Shown here: positions 51,059 through 59,909 of the stretch, piece by piece
How the letters are laid out: each line of letters begins with the position of its first letter
Numbering within the stretch: position 1 is the stretch's first letter
Assembly (NCBI GenBank): GCA_045807945.1
Contig: JBJMGI010000102.1
Span: forward strand, 1-62,205
Direction: 5' to 3'
DNA length: 62,205 bases
From: CAVQGF01 sp045807945
Lineage (GTDB): Bacteria; Acidobacteriota; Terriglobia; Terriglobales; Acidobacteriaceae
Notes under the pieces: model-generated
What the model was told of the DNA's origin: nothing
Databases searched by the model: none
Seen by the model: only the letters and a program-made list of their open reading frames with translations
Position numbers and translations under genes: made by a program

Positions 51059-51154
51059 GCGGCCGGCCCCAGCGCGTGGCAACAACCGGCCCCGCGCACG
51101 CAACTAATATTGTGCTGCTGCTCTCATTTGGGGCCCTCGTCCGCACCATCATTC

Positions 51155-52171
51155 ATGCCCGAACTATATCCATTGCTAATGAGCCCCGAGTTCCACGAGC
51201 GCGTGTGGGGTTCGCGCGACCTCGCGCCCGTGTATGACCGGCGCATCGCGCCTGAGGATTCCGCCGTCGGCGAGGCATGGCTGACCGGGGACGCGTGCAA
51301 AGTAGCCAATGGCCCTCTGCAGGGGAAATCACTTCACGAACTTACTCAAATTTTCGGGGAGAGGCTGATCGGTCCTCGCGCTGGTCAAAGCCGCTTTCCG
51401 CTGCTCATTAAGTTTCTCTTCCCGCAGGAAAAACTTTCCGTGCAGGTCCACCCTGATGACGATGGCGCTCGCAAGATTGGCCAGGCCTGCGGCAAGACCG
51501 AATGTTGGTATGTCTTGAAAGCTGAACCCGGTGCGCAAGTCGGGTTAGGTCTCACTCCCGGCACCACTCGCGACCAGCTGAAGACAGCGATCCAGGAAAC
51601 CCGCGCGGAGAAACTTCTTAATTGGATCGATATTCATCCCGGCGATCTGATCTACGTCGATGCGGGAACCGTGCATGCCATCGGTCCCGGTTCAGTGATC
51701 GTCGAAACGCAGCAAAATTCCGACACCACGTATCGCCTTTACGACTACGGACGCCCTCGCGAACTGCACGTTGAGCAAGGCCTCGCTGCTACGAAAGAAC
51801 AAACACGTGCGGGAAAAGTGACTTCACAACCTCGCTCGAATGGAGACCTCCAGCTCGTCGAGTCTCCGTGCTTTGCGATTGAGAAATGGCACTTAGACAA
51901 GCCGCGGCAACTCGCGACGTCAACTTCGCCAACCATTCTCGTTGCTCTGAACGGATGTGGCGTGGTCGAATCTCGCGGCAACGCTCCGGTCACATTCGCA
52001 AAAGGCGATGCTGTCGTCCTTCCTGCCGCTCTCGGCGAATACGAACTTCGCCCCCAGTGGCAGCTCGAATGTCTCTCCGTTCAACTCCCATCCGCGGAAG
52101 TCTCCGAACCTGAGGGCAAGATCGGATTCCCCAGCATTCCCGTCCTCAACCGAAAAGTGAGCCGCGCCTAG
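51155..52171 (+). CDS. manA: Mannose-6-phosphate isomerase, class I
   Basis: ManA converts fructose-6-phosphate to mannose-6-phosphate with zinc. From ATG 51155 (MPELYPLLMSPEFHERVWGS) the protein has 338 residues. Zinc and substrate residues are visible in VQVHPDD, KTECWYVL and VDAGTVHAIGPG. It is the first gene of a tight manA-manC-manB run: its TAG stop overlaps the GTG start of the next gene. The set makes GDP-mannose for glycans. Confidence 0.93.
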   Translation: MPELYPLLMSPEFHERVWGSRDLAPVYDRRIAPEDSAVGEAWLTGDACKVANGPLQGKSLHELTQIFGERLIGPRAGQSRFPLLIKFLFPQEKLSVQVHPDDDGARKIGQACGKTECWYVLKAEPGAQVGLGLTPGTTRDQLKTAIQETRAEKLLNWIDIHPGDLIYVDAGTVHAIGPGSVIVETQQNSDTTYRLYDYGRPRELHVEQGLAATKEQTRAGKVTSQPRSNGDLQLVESPCFAIEKWHLDKPRQLATSTSPTILVALNGCGVVESRGNAPVTFAKGDAVVLPAALGEYELRPQWQLECLSVQLPSAEVSEPEGKIGFPSIPVLNRKVSRA

Positions 52172-53262
52172 TGTCTGCCGATTTCCATCCCGTGATCCTC
52201 GCCGGCGGCCGCGGCACGCGCTTTTGGCCGCTAAGCCGCAAGCGCCGCGCAAAACAGGTGCTCGCGCTGGATGGCGAGAACACAATGATCCAGCAGACGG
52301 TCGCGCGTCTCGCTCCGCTCACTCGCGAGAAGAACCTCTGGATCATTACCAATCACGACCTGCAGCCGATCATCGGCGCGCAGCTGCCGGAATTGCGCAC
52401 CGAACAGATCCTCGCCGAGCCCGCCGCCCGCAACACCGCACCGGCGATCGGACTGGCAGCCTTCGTTATCGAGCGCCAGGATCCGAAAGCCATCATCGGG
52501 ATGTTCCCCTCCGACCATGTGATCGGAAACGAAAAGCGCTTCCGCAAGGACTTGGAAAAAGGACTGAAGATCGCGAACGCAGGCGAAAACATTGTCGTCA
52601 TGGGCGTGAAGCCCACGCGAGCCGAAACCGGTTACGGCTACATCGAGACCGGAGAGAAGGCGCACGGCATCTTCCGCGTTCGCCGCTTCACTGAGAAGCC
52701 GAATGCCGAAAAGGCGCGGGAGTTTCTCGAATCTGGCACATACCTGTGGAACAGCGGGATGTTCATCTGGGGAGCGCGCACTTTAGCGAATGCGATCCGC
52801 GAACATCTTCCTGAAACCGCACCCTATCTAGAAGAGATCGCCGCAAGCTTCGGGACAAAGAAATTCAATTCGACATTCGAAAAGCTCTACCCGAAATGCG
52901 AAAACATCTCGGTCGATTACGCGGTGCTCGAACCGCGCTCGGCAAAGGGCGAGCGCAAATCGAACCTCTATTGCATCCCCGCAGACTTTGGATGGAACGA
53001 CCTCGGCTCCTGGGCCGCGCTTTACGAGCACTCCAGCGATGGCAAATCGCCGAACGTCTTGCGCGCGGAGAAAAGCTTCTCGATGGAAGCCGCCGGCAAC
53101 TTCGTCCATGCGCCAAAAAAGTTTGTAGCTGTTGTGGGTGTGAGGAACCTCGTCGTCGTAGACACCGATGACGCGCTTCTCATCACGACGCGTGAGCATG
53201 CACAAGATGTAGGCAAGATCGTGAAGCATCTCGACGAAAAGAAATTGGAGAAATTGATTTAG
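52171..53262 (+). CDS. manC: Mannose-1-phosphate guanylyltransferase
   Basis: The enzyme makes GDP-mannose from GTP and mannose-1-phosphate. The 363-residue protein has ILAGGRGTRFWPLSRKRRAK (nucleotide loop), AEPAARNTAPAIGLAA, GMFPSDHVI, ETGYGYIETG, FTEKPN and YLWNSGMFIW, all family marks. It lacks the C-terminal isomerase domain of bifunctional enzymes, which fits the separate manA gene upstream. The GTG start shares a base with the manA stop. Confidence 0.95.
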   Translation: MSADFHPVILAGGRGTRFWPLSRKRRAKQVLALDGENTMIQQTVARLAPLTREKNLWIITNHDLQPIIGAQLPELRTEQILAEPAARNTAPAIGLAAFVIERQDPKAIIGMFPSDHVIGNEKRFRKDLEKGLKIANAGENIVVMGVKPTRAETGYGYIETGEKAHGIFRVRRFTEKPNAEKAREFLESGTYLWNSGMFIWGARTLANAIREHLPETAPYLEEIAASFGTKKFNSTFEKLYPKCENISVDYAVLEPRSAKGERKSNLYCIPADFGWNDLGSWAALYEHSSDGKSPNVLRAEKSFSMEAAGNFVHAPKKFVAVVGVRNLVVVDTDDALLITTREHAQDVGKIVKHLDEKKLEKLI

Positions 53263-53269
53263 GCGACCT

Positions 53270-54712
53270 ATGGCACAAGAGATCAAGTTCGGAACTGACG
53301 GTTGGCGCGGCGTCATCGCCGACGATTTCACTTTCGAGAACGTCCGCCGCGTCTCACGCGCGGTCGCAGCATTCGCGCAAAAAACCGAAGCTGATGGCCT
53401 GAAGGCCGGCAAAGGTATCGTCGTCGGCTACGATACACGCTTCGCCTCGCGTCGCGCCGCGGAGATTGTCGCCGAGACCATCTCCAACTGCGGTATCCCG
53501 GTGACCCTCTCGAAAGACCATATCCCGACTCCGGGTGTCTCCTTCGCGGTGAAGCATTTCAATGCTGTCGGCGGTGTAGTCGTCACATCGAGCCACAATC
53601 CTTGGAATTGGAACGGATTGAAATACAAAGCAAGCTACGCCGGCCCCGCAACGCCCGCCATCATGAAGGCGATCGAAGCTGAGTTGCGTGCCAACGTTAA
53701 CCCCGTCGCCAACAAGGCAAAGGTCGAAGAAGCAGACTTCAAGACGCCGTACATCGACGCCATGCTCAAGTTCGTGGATATCGCCAAGATCCGCGCGGCT
53801 AGGTTTAAGTTCGCGATTGACCCTTTGCACGGCGCCGGCGTCGGCATCCTCGCCGGCATCTTTCAGAAGAATGGCATCGAGCACGTGGAGGTCCACGGCA
53901 ACATCAATCCGCTTTTCCCGGGACTTAATCCCGAACCCATCGAGCCGCACATTTCTCTTCTCGAAGAGACCGTACGCGCGCAAAACTGCCATGCTGGCTT
54001 CGCCACTGATGGTGACGCCGACCGCATCGGCGCGTGCGACGAGCACGGCGTCTTCGTGGACTCGCACAAGATCTTCTCCATCCTGCTGCGCTGGCTGATT
54101 GAAAAACGCGGCTGGCCAGGCGACGTCGTCAAGACTTTTTCCGCAACGCAGATGCTCAACCGCATCGCCGAGAAGCACGGACGCAAGCTGCACGAGACGC
54201 CTATCGGCTTTAAGTACGTGTGCGACATCATGCTCGAGCGCGAAGTTCTGATCGGCGGCGAGGAGTCGGGCGGTATTGGAATCGCGCGTCATCTCCCTGA
54301 ACGCGACGGCAGCTTCAACGCGCTTCTGCTTGCCGCTGTTATGGCCGAGGAGGGAAAGACTCTCGCACAGCTCGTCGAATCGTTGCAGCAGGACTTCGGC
54401 CAGCATCACTACGGGCGCCGCGACTTGCACGTCAGCAGTGAAATAAAAGACGCCACGGTTCGCCGCGCGGCCAATGGCGAAATATCCGAGATCGCCGGCT
54501 TCAAAGTTGTGCGTCGCGAGCAGACCGACGGCGTGAAGCTCTGGCTCGATGCTCCGCGCAACAACACGAAGTCGGAACCCTGGCTGCTGTTGCGCGCCTC
54601 CGGAACGGAGCCGCTCCTCCGCCTTTACTCGGAGGCGTCTTCGCCTGAGCTGGTGAATGAGATCCTCACGGCGGCTGAGGCCATGGTGCACGAGAAGGCA
54701 GTGGCAGCCTAG
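53270..54712 (+). CDS. manB: Phosphoglucomutase/phosphomannomutase
   Basis: This hexose phosphate mutase has 480 residues with EIKFGTDGWRGVIADDFTFE, the phosphoserine loop VTSSHNPWNWNGLKYK, the metal loop ATDGDADRIG, the sugar loop GGEESGGIG and the C-terminal LRASGTEPLLRLY. Position behind manA and manC, eight bases after the manC stop, makes mannose-6-phosphate to mannose-1-phosphate the likely reaction; glucose phosphates may also be used. Confidence 0.9.
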   Translation: MAQEIKFGTDGWRGVIADDFTFENVRRVSRAVAAFAQKTEADGLKAGKGIVVGYDTRFASRRAAEIVAETISNCGIPVTLSKDHIPTPGVSFAVKHFNAVGGVVVTSSHNPWNWNGLKYKASYAGPATPAIMKAIEAELRANVNPVANKAKVEEADFKTPYIDAMLKFVDIAKIRAARFKFAIDPLHGAGVGILAGIFQKNGIEHVEVHGNINPLFPGLNPEPIEPHISLLEETVRAQNCHAGFATDGDADRIGACDEHGVFVDSHKIFSILLRWLIEKRGWPGDVVKTFSATQMLNRIAEKHGRKLHETPIGFKYVCDIMLEREVLIGGEESGGIGIARHLPERDGSFNALLLAAVMAEEGKTLAQLVESLQQDFGQHHYGRRDLHVSSEIKDATVRRAANGEISEIAGFKVVRREQTDGVKLWLDAPRNNTKSEPWLLLRASGTEPLLRLYSEASSPELVNEILTAAEAMVHEKAVAA

Positions 54713-54811
54713 GGCGGGCGAAAGTTTGACACTCTCGCGCGCTGACTCCTACAATCGAAGATGCCGCTCAATGCGGTGCCCACCTTGCTTTCCTTGGCGT
54801 TTCCCACAGTT

Positions 54812-54888
54812 GGCGGTGTAGCTCAGGTGGTTAGAGCGACGGTCTCATAATCCGTAGGTCGGAGGTTCGAGTCCTCCCGCCGCCACCA
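54812..54888 (+). tRNA. tRNA-Met (anticodon CAT)
   Basis: The 77-base sequence folds as a cloverleaf: acceptor GGCGGTG with CGCCGCC, D-arm GCTC/GAGC, anticodon stem ACGGT/TCCGT (with a T-T pair at the loop end) around CTCATAA, T-arm GGAGG-TTCGAGT-CCTCC, and an encoded CCA end. CAT could also be tRNA-Ile2 (lysidine) or initiator. The first pair is G-C, so it is not an initiator; elongator Met is most likely. Confidence 0.93.
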
Positions 54889-54927
54889 AAATTGGCTCAT
54901 TGGATTTAAGCCGAACAGCGATCAGCC

Positions 54928-55136
54928 TCACAGCTTCTTCCGATAATGCACGCAGCGATCGACGACCTCGTACCCCAACCTCTCGTGGGCGCGCTGGGAC
55001 AGCTGGTTTTCGATCAGCGCATCCGAAGCGATCTCGACAGAGTTGTGCTCGCGCGCCCAGTCCTCTGCTTTGGTAAGAAGTTTTTTCCTATCCCGCGCTG
55101 CCGGTGGTCCTCGGCGACATACCATCCCTCGCGCCT
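54928..55136 (-). pseudogene. C-terminal remnant of a GNAT (aminoglycoside 6'-acetyltransferase-like) gene
   Basis: The minus strand encodes KAEDWAREHNSVEIASDALI, then LSQRAHERLGYEVVDRCVHY, typical of the end of AAC(6')-like GNAT proteins. Just upstream, in another frame, EGWYVAEDHRQRGIGKK gives the acetyl-CoA loop. The frames would join if the A6 run (complement of 55081-55086) had seven A. Before EGWYV the homology stops and an unrelated remnant on the other strand begins near 55145, so the first half of the gene is missing. Confidence 0.75.
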
Positions 55137-55144
55137 CGCGCATC

Positions 55145-55625
55145 ACGAAGACCTATTTGCGACGCTTCCCCTATCTAAAGGACCAGGTTCTGCCGGCCGG
55201 AGACAAGATCCGACTCGTCGAAGCCGGCAATCATTGCCAGGGCGCAATCTTCCGTGATGGCAGTCATCTATATAGCGAGGCTATAGCGAGGCTCTGCGCG
55301 CACGTATCGACGAGATCTCGCAATCGCTGCCAGGATTTTTCATCGGACGCTACGACGTTCGCTACTCCAAGGACGACGAACTCCGCTCCGCCAAAAATTT
55401 CACAATCCTTGAACTCAACGGGGCAGCTTCAGAAGCGACCAGCATCTACGACGATCGCAATTCGCTCTTGAGCGCTTATAAGACGCTCTATCGGCAGTGG
55501 AAACTGGTGTTCGCCATCGGAGCAATGAACCGCGATCGTGGCTCCGCCCCGCCTCGCCGGTCGCCATTTGGAGAGACTGGCTACGCTATCGGCGCATGGC
55601 GATTTCATACCCTGCCGCCGATTGA
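55145..55625 (+). pseudogene. C-terminal remnant of an ATP-grasp-like ligase gene
   Basis: The frame KTYLRRFPYLKDQVLPAGDK continues to HLYSEA, is broken by an 11-bp tandem duplication (55271-55292), then resumes in another frame as LRARIDEISQSLPGFFIGRY, LELNGAASEATSIYDDRNSL and LYRQWKLVFAIGAMNRDRG. A second shift near 55550-55562 leads to VAIWRDWLRYRRMAISYPAA and the stop at 55623-55625. The FxILELNGAxxE segment resembles the metal-binding end of ATP-grasp carboxylate-amine ligases. The N-terminal two thirds are absent, so this is a decayed fragment. Confidence 0.7.
55271..55292 (+). repeat. 11-bp tandem duplication that breaks the ligase remnant
   Basis: TATAGCGAGGC occurs twice in direct succession (55271-55281 and 55282-55292). 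Deleting one copy restores the frame from YSEA to LRARIDE, so the duplication is the direct cause of the frameshift. Confidence 0.8.
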
Positions 55626-55629
55626 AGCG

Positions 55630-55658
55630 ACACCTAACGGCAGCCGCCGTCAGGGTGT
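55630..55658 (-). terminator. Hairpin between the ligase remnant and the cytochrome P460 gene
   Basis: ACACCT (55630-55635) pairs with the GGGTGT end (55653-55658), with one wobble pair, and ACGGC (55637-55641) with GCCGT (55646-55650), with a small internal bulge and an AGCC loop. It lies 18 bases after the P460 stop on the minus strand. No T-run follows, so its role as terminator is probable only. Confidence 0.5.
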
Positions 55659-55675
55659 ATTCAATCCCGCGCGGC

Positions 55676-56287
55676 TCAGCGCTTCTGATATGGGTGGAAG
55701 ATGTAGTCCTTCGCCTTCACCGCCGTATGGCATGCGATTCCGCAGTCTGAGGGACTTTTAGCATCGGCTGTAAACTTGTCCGTTGCCGCTTCGTAATTGA
55801 ACACCGCGAATCCCCACCCGCCACTTTTAGGAAATCTCTTGCTGTCCTTTTCCATGACGAAAGCCTGGCTAAACACGTCCGGCACGTCCACGGCGAATTG
55901 GGCTTCCGTGCTCTTTTTCGGTTTCCACTGGAGCTTCGCGATCTTGGAGCCATCTGGAAACGGCTGGCCGTTTCCCGGTATGCCTGCCTTGTACGCCTTG
56001 ATCATCATCGGGTTCGCGACGATCACTTTCAGCACTTCGTCTGTGCGGGCGGAAGAGACGACCGACCAGTCCTCATACCCTCTGAAGTCGGAGAACGCGA
56101 TCCCGCTCGGCGATTTCAACGAGTACTTGCCCTGCTCTTTAATTTGCGCGTAGACCGCCGTGGCGAGCAGCAGCGCGAGCACCAGCATGGTTATTAGCCC
56201 TATGCTGAAGCTGCCGGTTCGTCTGCGTTTTCCATTCTTCTGCGCCCCGCGCTCCAGCAATACCGATTCCCTCAGACTTCCAGACAT
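55676..56287 (-). CDS. Cytochrome P460 family c-type haem protein
   Basis: ATG 56287 is chosen because AAGGAG lies seven bases upstream; the product has 203 residues. A membrane anchor or signal segment (SIGLITMLVLALLLATAVYA) follows a basic N-terminus. The mature part holds DFRGYEDWSVVSSARTDEVL, GNGQPFPDGSKIAKLQWKPK and the haem site CGIACHTAVKAKDYIF (CxxCH). P460-domain proteins oxidise hydroxylamine, or act as electron carriers of the cytochrome c'-beta type. Which applies here cannot be told, and no nitrogen genes are adjacent. Confidence 0.88.
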   Translation of the reverse strand: MSGSLRESVLLERGAQKNGKRRRTGSFSIGLITMLVLALLLATAVYAQIKEQGKYSLKSPSGIAFSDFRGYEDWSVVSSARTDEVLKVIVANPMMIKAYKAGIPGNGQPFPDGSKIAKLQWKPKKSTEAQFAVDVPDVFSQAFVMEKDSKRFPKSGGWGFAVFNYEAATDKFTADAKSPSDCGIACHTAVKAKDYIFHPYQKR

Positions 56288-56536
56288 GTCGGTTCTCCTT
56301 GAGGCGGAAACTGTACACCTCAACTGTCAGTCGGGGTGGAAATTCTCTCGAGAGCGTCCCGCACCGAATCTTCCAGCTGTCCGATTCTGGGCGGAGACAT
56401 CCGTAAACGGTCACCTTTTGCTGGCCGGCGTTCTCAGTGATCATCTTTAATCCTGTGTTCCCAGTCTGATACGAAAGACTTTTTTTGGATGGTGACTTGC
56501 TCACTTATCAGCGACTAGTCGCTCCAAGGAGTCAGG

Positions 56537-58987
56537 ATGGAAACCACCCGCCAAGACCTGCTCTATGCCTTCCGGCAGTATCTGAAGACCCCCGCTCTCA
56601 CTTTCATCGTTCTATTGACCATCGCGCTTGGCATCGGAGCAAACACGGCTCTGTTCTCTGTGGTGAATGGAGTGCTGCTCAGCCCTTTGAGCTATCCGGC
56701 ACCCGAGCAGCTCGTCACCTTGCATGAGAGCAAAGCGAATTTCCAGACCGGCTCCATCTCTTATCCGAACTTTCGTGATTGGCAAAAGCAGAATCGAACT
56801 CTCTCTGCCATCGCCATCGCCCGCCCCGCCAGCTTCAATCTCACCGGTACTGGAGACGCCTTGCAGGTGAATGGCGAATACATCACTTCTGACTTCTTTT
56901 CCATTCTGGGCGTCAACGCTCTCCTCGGGCGCACTTTCCTTGCGGGTGAAGATGAGATTGGCGCCGCCCCTGTCGTGCTGATCAGCCAAGCCTTGTGGCA
57001 GAAGAAGTTCAATGCTTCGTCGCAGATCGCCGGCCAGCCGCTCACACTCGATGGAAGGACGTACACCATCGCGGGAGTGCTCCCGTCGTCTTTCCACTTT
57101 CCTATGGCGCCCTACGCTCAAGAAAGAGACGTGTTCGTTCCGGTGGTTCAGTGGAAGAACAATCTGTTGAACACGCGCAGCGCCGGCCTCGGCTTTCACG
57201 GCATCGGGCGCCTCAAGCCTGGAGTCACGCTGGAGCAAGCCGCTGCCGACATGGATCGCGTGACCAGCAACCTCGCTGCCGCCTATCCCGACGCCAACCG
57301 CGGAGTGGGCGCGAAGCTTATTCCCATGAAGCAGTGGATGGTCGGCAGCGTCCGCACTCCTTTGCTGGTGCTTTTCGCGAGCGTTGGATTGGTCTTGCTG
57401 ATCGTGTGCGTCAACGTAGCGAACCTGCTGCTCGCGCGCTTCACAGCTCGTTCTCGCGAGCTGGCGATCCGCACCGCGCTGGGAGCTAGCCAGAGTCGCC
57501 TCATTCGACAATTACTCACCGAAAGTGTCGCCCTGGCCGTCACCGGCGGAGCGCTCGGGTTGTGGCTCGCTGCTCTGGGAACGAATGCTGCTCTGCGGCT
57601 TCTTCCCACCACGCTCCCACGGGCCGAAGAAGTTGGGCTCGACGCTCGCGTGGTCATCTTTACCGTTGTAATGTCCACTCTCACCGGCATCCTCGTCGGC
57701 CTCGCCCCGGCACTGAAGATGGGCGGCGCTCGTCTGCAGCGTGGACTCAAAGAAACGTCGCAAGGCATGGCCGGAAGCCGCCACCGCATTCAAGGCATTT
57801 TCGTTGTTGCGGAGATCGCCATGGCCCTCGTGCTTCTCTCCGCCGCCGGCCTGATGTTGCGCACGCTGCAAAGTCTATGGGCGGTGGATCCAGGCTTCGA
57901 CGCCAGTAACGTTCTTACATTCGGAGTCTCGCTTCCGCCCTCCATGATGAATGCTTCGCCTGAGGCTATTCGCGCCGCGTACCGCCAATTCGACGACAAG
58001 GTGGCTTCTGTTCCCGGCGTACACGCGGTTTCACAAACCTGGGGCGCGCTGCCGCTGGGCGGCGACGATGAACAAACATTCTGGCTTGAAGGAGAGAGCA
58101 AGCCCACCAGCGAGAATGATATGAAGTGGGCGATTGATTACATCATCGAGCCTGCATACCTGCAGGCCATGGGCTTGCGCCTGCAGCGAGGGCGCTTCTT
58201 CACGCAGCAGGACGACCCCCGTGCTCCGCGCGTCATCGTCGTGGACGATGTCTTCGCCCAAACCTATTTTCCTGGCCAGGACCCCATCGGAAAACGTATT
58301 CGCTCGAACAATTACGAAGGTACGGCGGAGATCGTGGGAGTCGTCAGGCACGTGCGTCAATGGGGACTCGATCTCGACGACACGGAGAAGTTGCGCGCGC
58401 AGATGTATCTGCCGTGCTTACAAATGTCAGATGGCTTCCTCGCGATGACGCCCTCTGGTTCCACCACCGTCGTCCGCACTGACCATGGTGTCACGCTCGA
58501 GATGATTCACCAGAGCGTTCAGCAACTCAGCCATGACCACGTACTCTTTGCGCCGCAAACCATGCGCGAGATCATCTCCGACTCCTTGGCTCGTCGCCGC
58601 TTCATGATGATCCTGCTGAGCACCTTCGCCGGCTTAGCGCTGCTGCTGGCCATCGTCGGGGTCTATGGCGTGATGTCCTACATCGTGGGCCTGCGCACGC
58701 ACGAGATCGGAGTCCGCATCGCTCTCGGCGCGCGAAGGGGAAACATCATTCTGTTGGTTCTCCGCGGCGCCGGAATCCTGGCTGTGATCGGGGTCTTCAT
58801 CGGCCTGCTGGCTTCGTTTGCAGTCACACGAGTGATCGCGAAATTCCTGTACGGGGTTGGACCCGCCGACCCGCTCACCTTCGCCGTGGTCCCGGCGATT
58901 TTGCTATCGGTGGCCCTGCTTGCAAGCTATCTTCCTGCGAGGCGCGCCGCCGCTGTCGATCCGATTCGTGCCCTGAAGTGCGACTGA
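56537..58987 (+). CDS. Acidobacterial duplicated orphan permease (FtsX/MacB-like)
   Basis: The 816 residues form two FtsX/MacB-type halves. The first helix is at 20-40 (TFIVLLTIALGIGANTALFS), followed by a periplasmic domain and three helices at about 270-400. A second set starts near 425 (IFVVAEIAMALVLLSAAG), with a second periplasmic domain and three helices at about 690-805. ARSRELAIRTALGASQSRLI and THEIGVRIALGARRGNIIL are the paired cytoplasmic coupling loops. Such permeases occur in many copies in acidobacteria without their own ATPase gene; none is adjacent here. AAGGAG lies five bases before the ATG. Confidence 0.9.
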   Translation: METTRQDLLYAFRQYLKTPALTFIVLLTIALGIGANTALFSVVNGVLLSPLSYPAPEQLVTLHESKANFQTGSISYPNFRDWQKQNRTLSAIAIARPASFNLTGTGDALQVNGEYITSDFFSILGVNALLGRTFLAGEDEIGAAPVVLISQALWQKKFNASSQIAGQPLTLDGRTYTIAGVLPSSFHFPMAPYAQERDVFVPVVQWKNNLLNTRSAGLGFHGIGRLKPGVTLEQAAADMDRVTSNLAAAYPDANRGVGAKLIPMKQWMVGSVRTPLLVLFASVGLVLLIVCVNVANLLLARFTARSRELAIRTALGASQSRLIRQLLTESVALAVTGGALGLWLAALGTNAALRLLPTTLPRAEEVGLDARVVIFTVVMSTLTGILVGLAPALKMGGARLQRGLKETSQGMAGSRHRIQGIFVVAEIAMALVLLSAAGLMLRTLQSLWAVDPGFDASNVLTFGVSLPPSMMNASPEAIRAAYRQFDDKVASVPGVHAVSQTWGALPLGGDDEQTFWLEGESKPTSENDMKWAIDYIIEPAYLQAMGLRLQRGRFFTQQDDPRAPRVIVVDDVFAQTYFPGQDPIGKRIRSNNYEGTAEIVGVVRHVRQWGLDLDDTEKLRAQMYLPCLQMSDGFLAMTPSGSTTVVRTDHGVTLEMIHQSVQQLSHDHVLFAPQTMREIISDSLARRRFMMILLSTFAGLALLLAIVGVYGVMSYIVGLRTHEIGVRIALGARRGNIILLVLRGAGILAVIGVFIGLLASFAVTRVIAKFLYGVGPADPLTFAVVPAILLSVALLASYLPARRAAAVDPIRALKCD

Positions 58988-59053
58988 CTGAGCCTGCTTT
59001 AGAGCTACGGTTTATCCTGTTCCACGCGCCACAAGTGCACCCAGGGAGGAACC

Positions 59054-59764
59054 TTGCTCTTCGCCGGAACTTCAGGATGGTCCTACCCCAGCTGGAAGCC
59101 TGGCTTCTATCCCGCGAAGCTGGCGGCTGCAAGATTCCTGCAGCACTACTCCACCCGTCTCAACACCGTCGAGGTGAACTACACCTTTCGACACTACGCT
59201 TCCGAGAAGACTCAGCAAGGCTGGTGCGCGACCACTCCAGACGGCTTCCGCTTTTCCGTAAAAGCTCACCAGCGGATCACGCATATAAAGAAATTGCGTG
59301 ATGCCGGCGAGGACGCGCGCAGCTTCCTCGCCGGATTACAGCCACTGAGCGAAGCCGGCAAACTCGGCTGCATCCTCTTCCAGCTGCCGCCATTTCTGAG
59401 AGCTGACGCCGAACTGCTCCGCGATTTCCTGCAGGCTCTTCCAGCTGGACGCTTCAGCTTCGAGTTCCGGCACGCTTCATGGTTCACCGATGAGACTTTT
59501 AGTCTGCTGAAAGAAAAAGGCGCCGCACTCTGCGTCGCCGAAAGTGAGAAGCTGGAAACCCCAGACGTAATCACCGCAAACTTCTGCTATTACCGCATGC
59601 GCAAACCGGAATACTCGGCCGACGAGCGCAAGCACATCTCAAAGCGAATCGAGGAGCACGCGGCCGCGGGTCGCGACGTGCTTATCTACTTCAAGCACGA
59701 AGAGACTCCGGAAGGCGCGCTGATGGCGGAAGATTTATTGAAGGATCTAAGTAAGAGTAAATAA
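59054..59764 (+). CDS. DUF72 (YecE-like) protein
   Basis: The 236-residue protein starts LFAGTSGWSYPSWKPGFYP, the DUF72 signature, and goes on with FLQHYSTRLNTVEVNYTFR, FSVKAHQRITHIKKL, LGCILFQLPPFL and FSFEFRHASWF. The fold is a TIM barrel related to sugar isomerases; the reaction is unknown. The start is TTG 59054 with GGGAGG four bases upstream. A region of REP-like repeats begins five bases after its stop. Confidence 0.93.
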   Translation: MLFAGTSGWSYPSWKPGFYPAKLAAARFLQHYSTRLNTVEVNYTFRHYASEKTQQGWCATTPDGFRFSVKAHQRITHIKKLRDAGEDARSFLAGLQPLSEAGKLGCILFQLPPFLRADAELLRDFLQALPAGRFSFEFRHASWFTDETFSLLKEKGAALCVAESEKLETPDVITANFCYYRMRKPEYSADERKHISKRIEEHAAAGRDVLIYFKHEETPEGALMAEDLLKDLSKSK

Positions 59765-59768
59765 GGGC

Positions 59769-59861
59769 TTGTCATCTCGAGCGAGCAAGTCGCGACAAAT
59801 ACGTACGTGGCTCATGTCATTCTGAGGAGCCTGCGGGCGACCGAGAATCTTGTTGGCAAGA
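59769..59861 (+). repeat. Two degraded REP-like repeats in tandem
   Basis: TTGTCATCTCGAGCGAG at 59769 and ATGTCATTCTGAGGAGC at 59814 both resemble the left end of the repeats beside the GIY-YIG gene. The second unit closes with GACCGAGAATCTTGTTGG. They fill most of the gap between the DUF72 and ligD genes. Confidence 0.5.
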
Positions 59862-59909
59862 GTCTGGTTTGGGGCTCACGCCTTCTCGGCTGTGCGATTT
59901 TCCTGCCTG

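Noticed and set aside
49865..51103. A 412-codon minus-strand frame opposite the aminotransferase
   Set aside because: Same reason: no domain, no ribosome-binding site, and full overlap with a certain gene.
53354..54691. A 445-codon minus-strand frame opposite the hexose phosphate mutase
   Set aside because: It mirrors a gene with complete catalytic motifs and looks like an antisense shadow.
56139..56504. A 121-codon minus-strand frame overlapping the start of the P460 gene
   Set aside because: The P460 frame has a signal segment, a good ribosome-binding site and a haem motif; the alternative has none of these.
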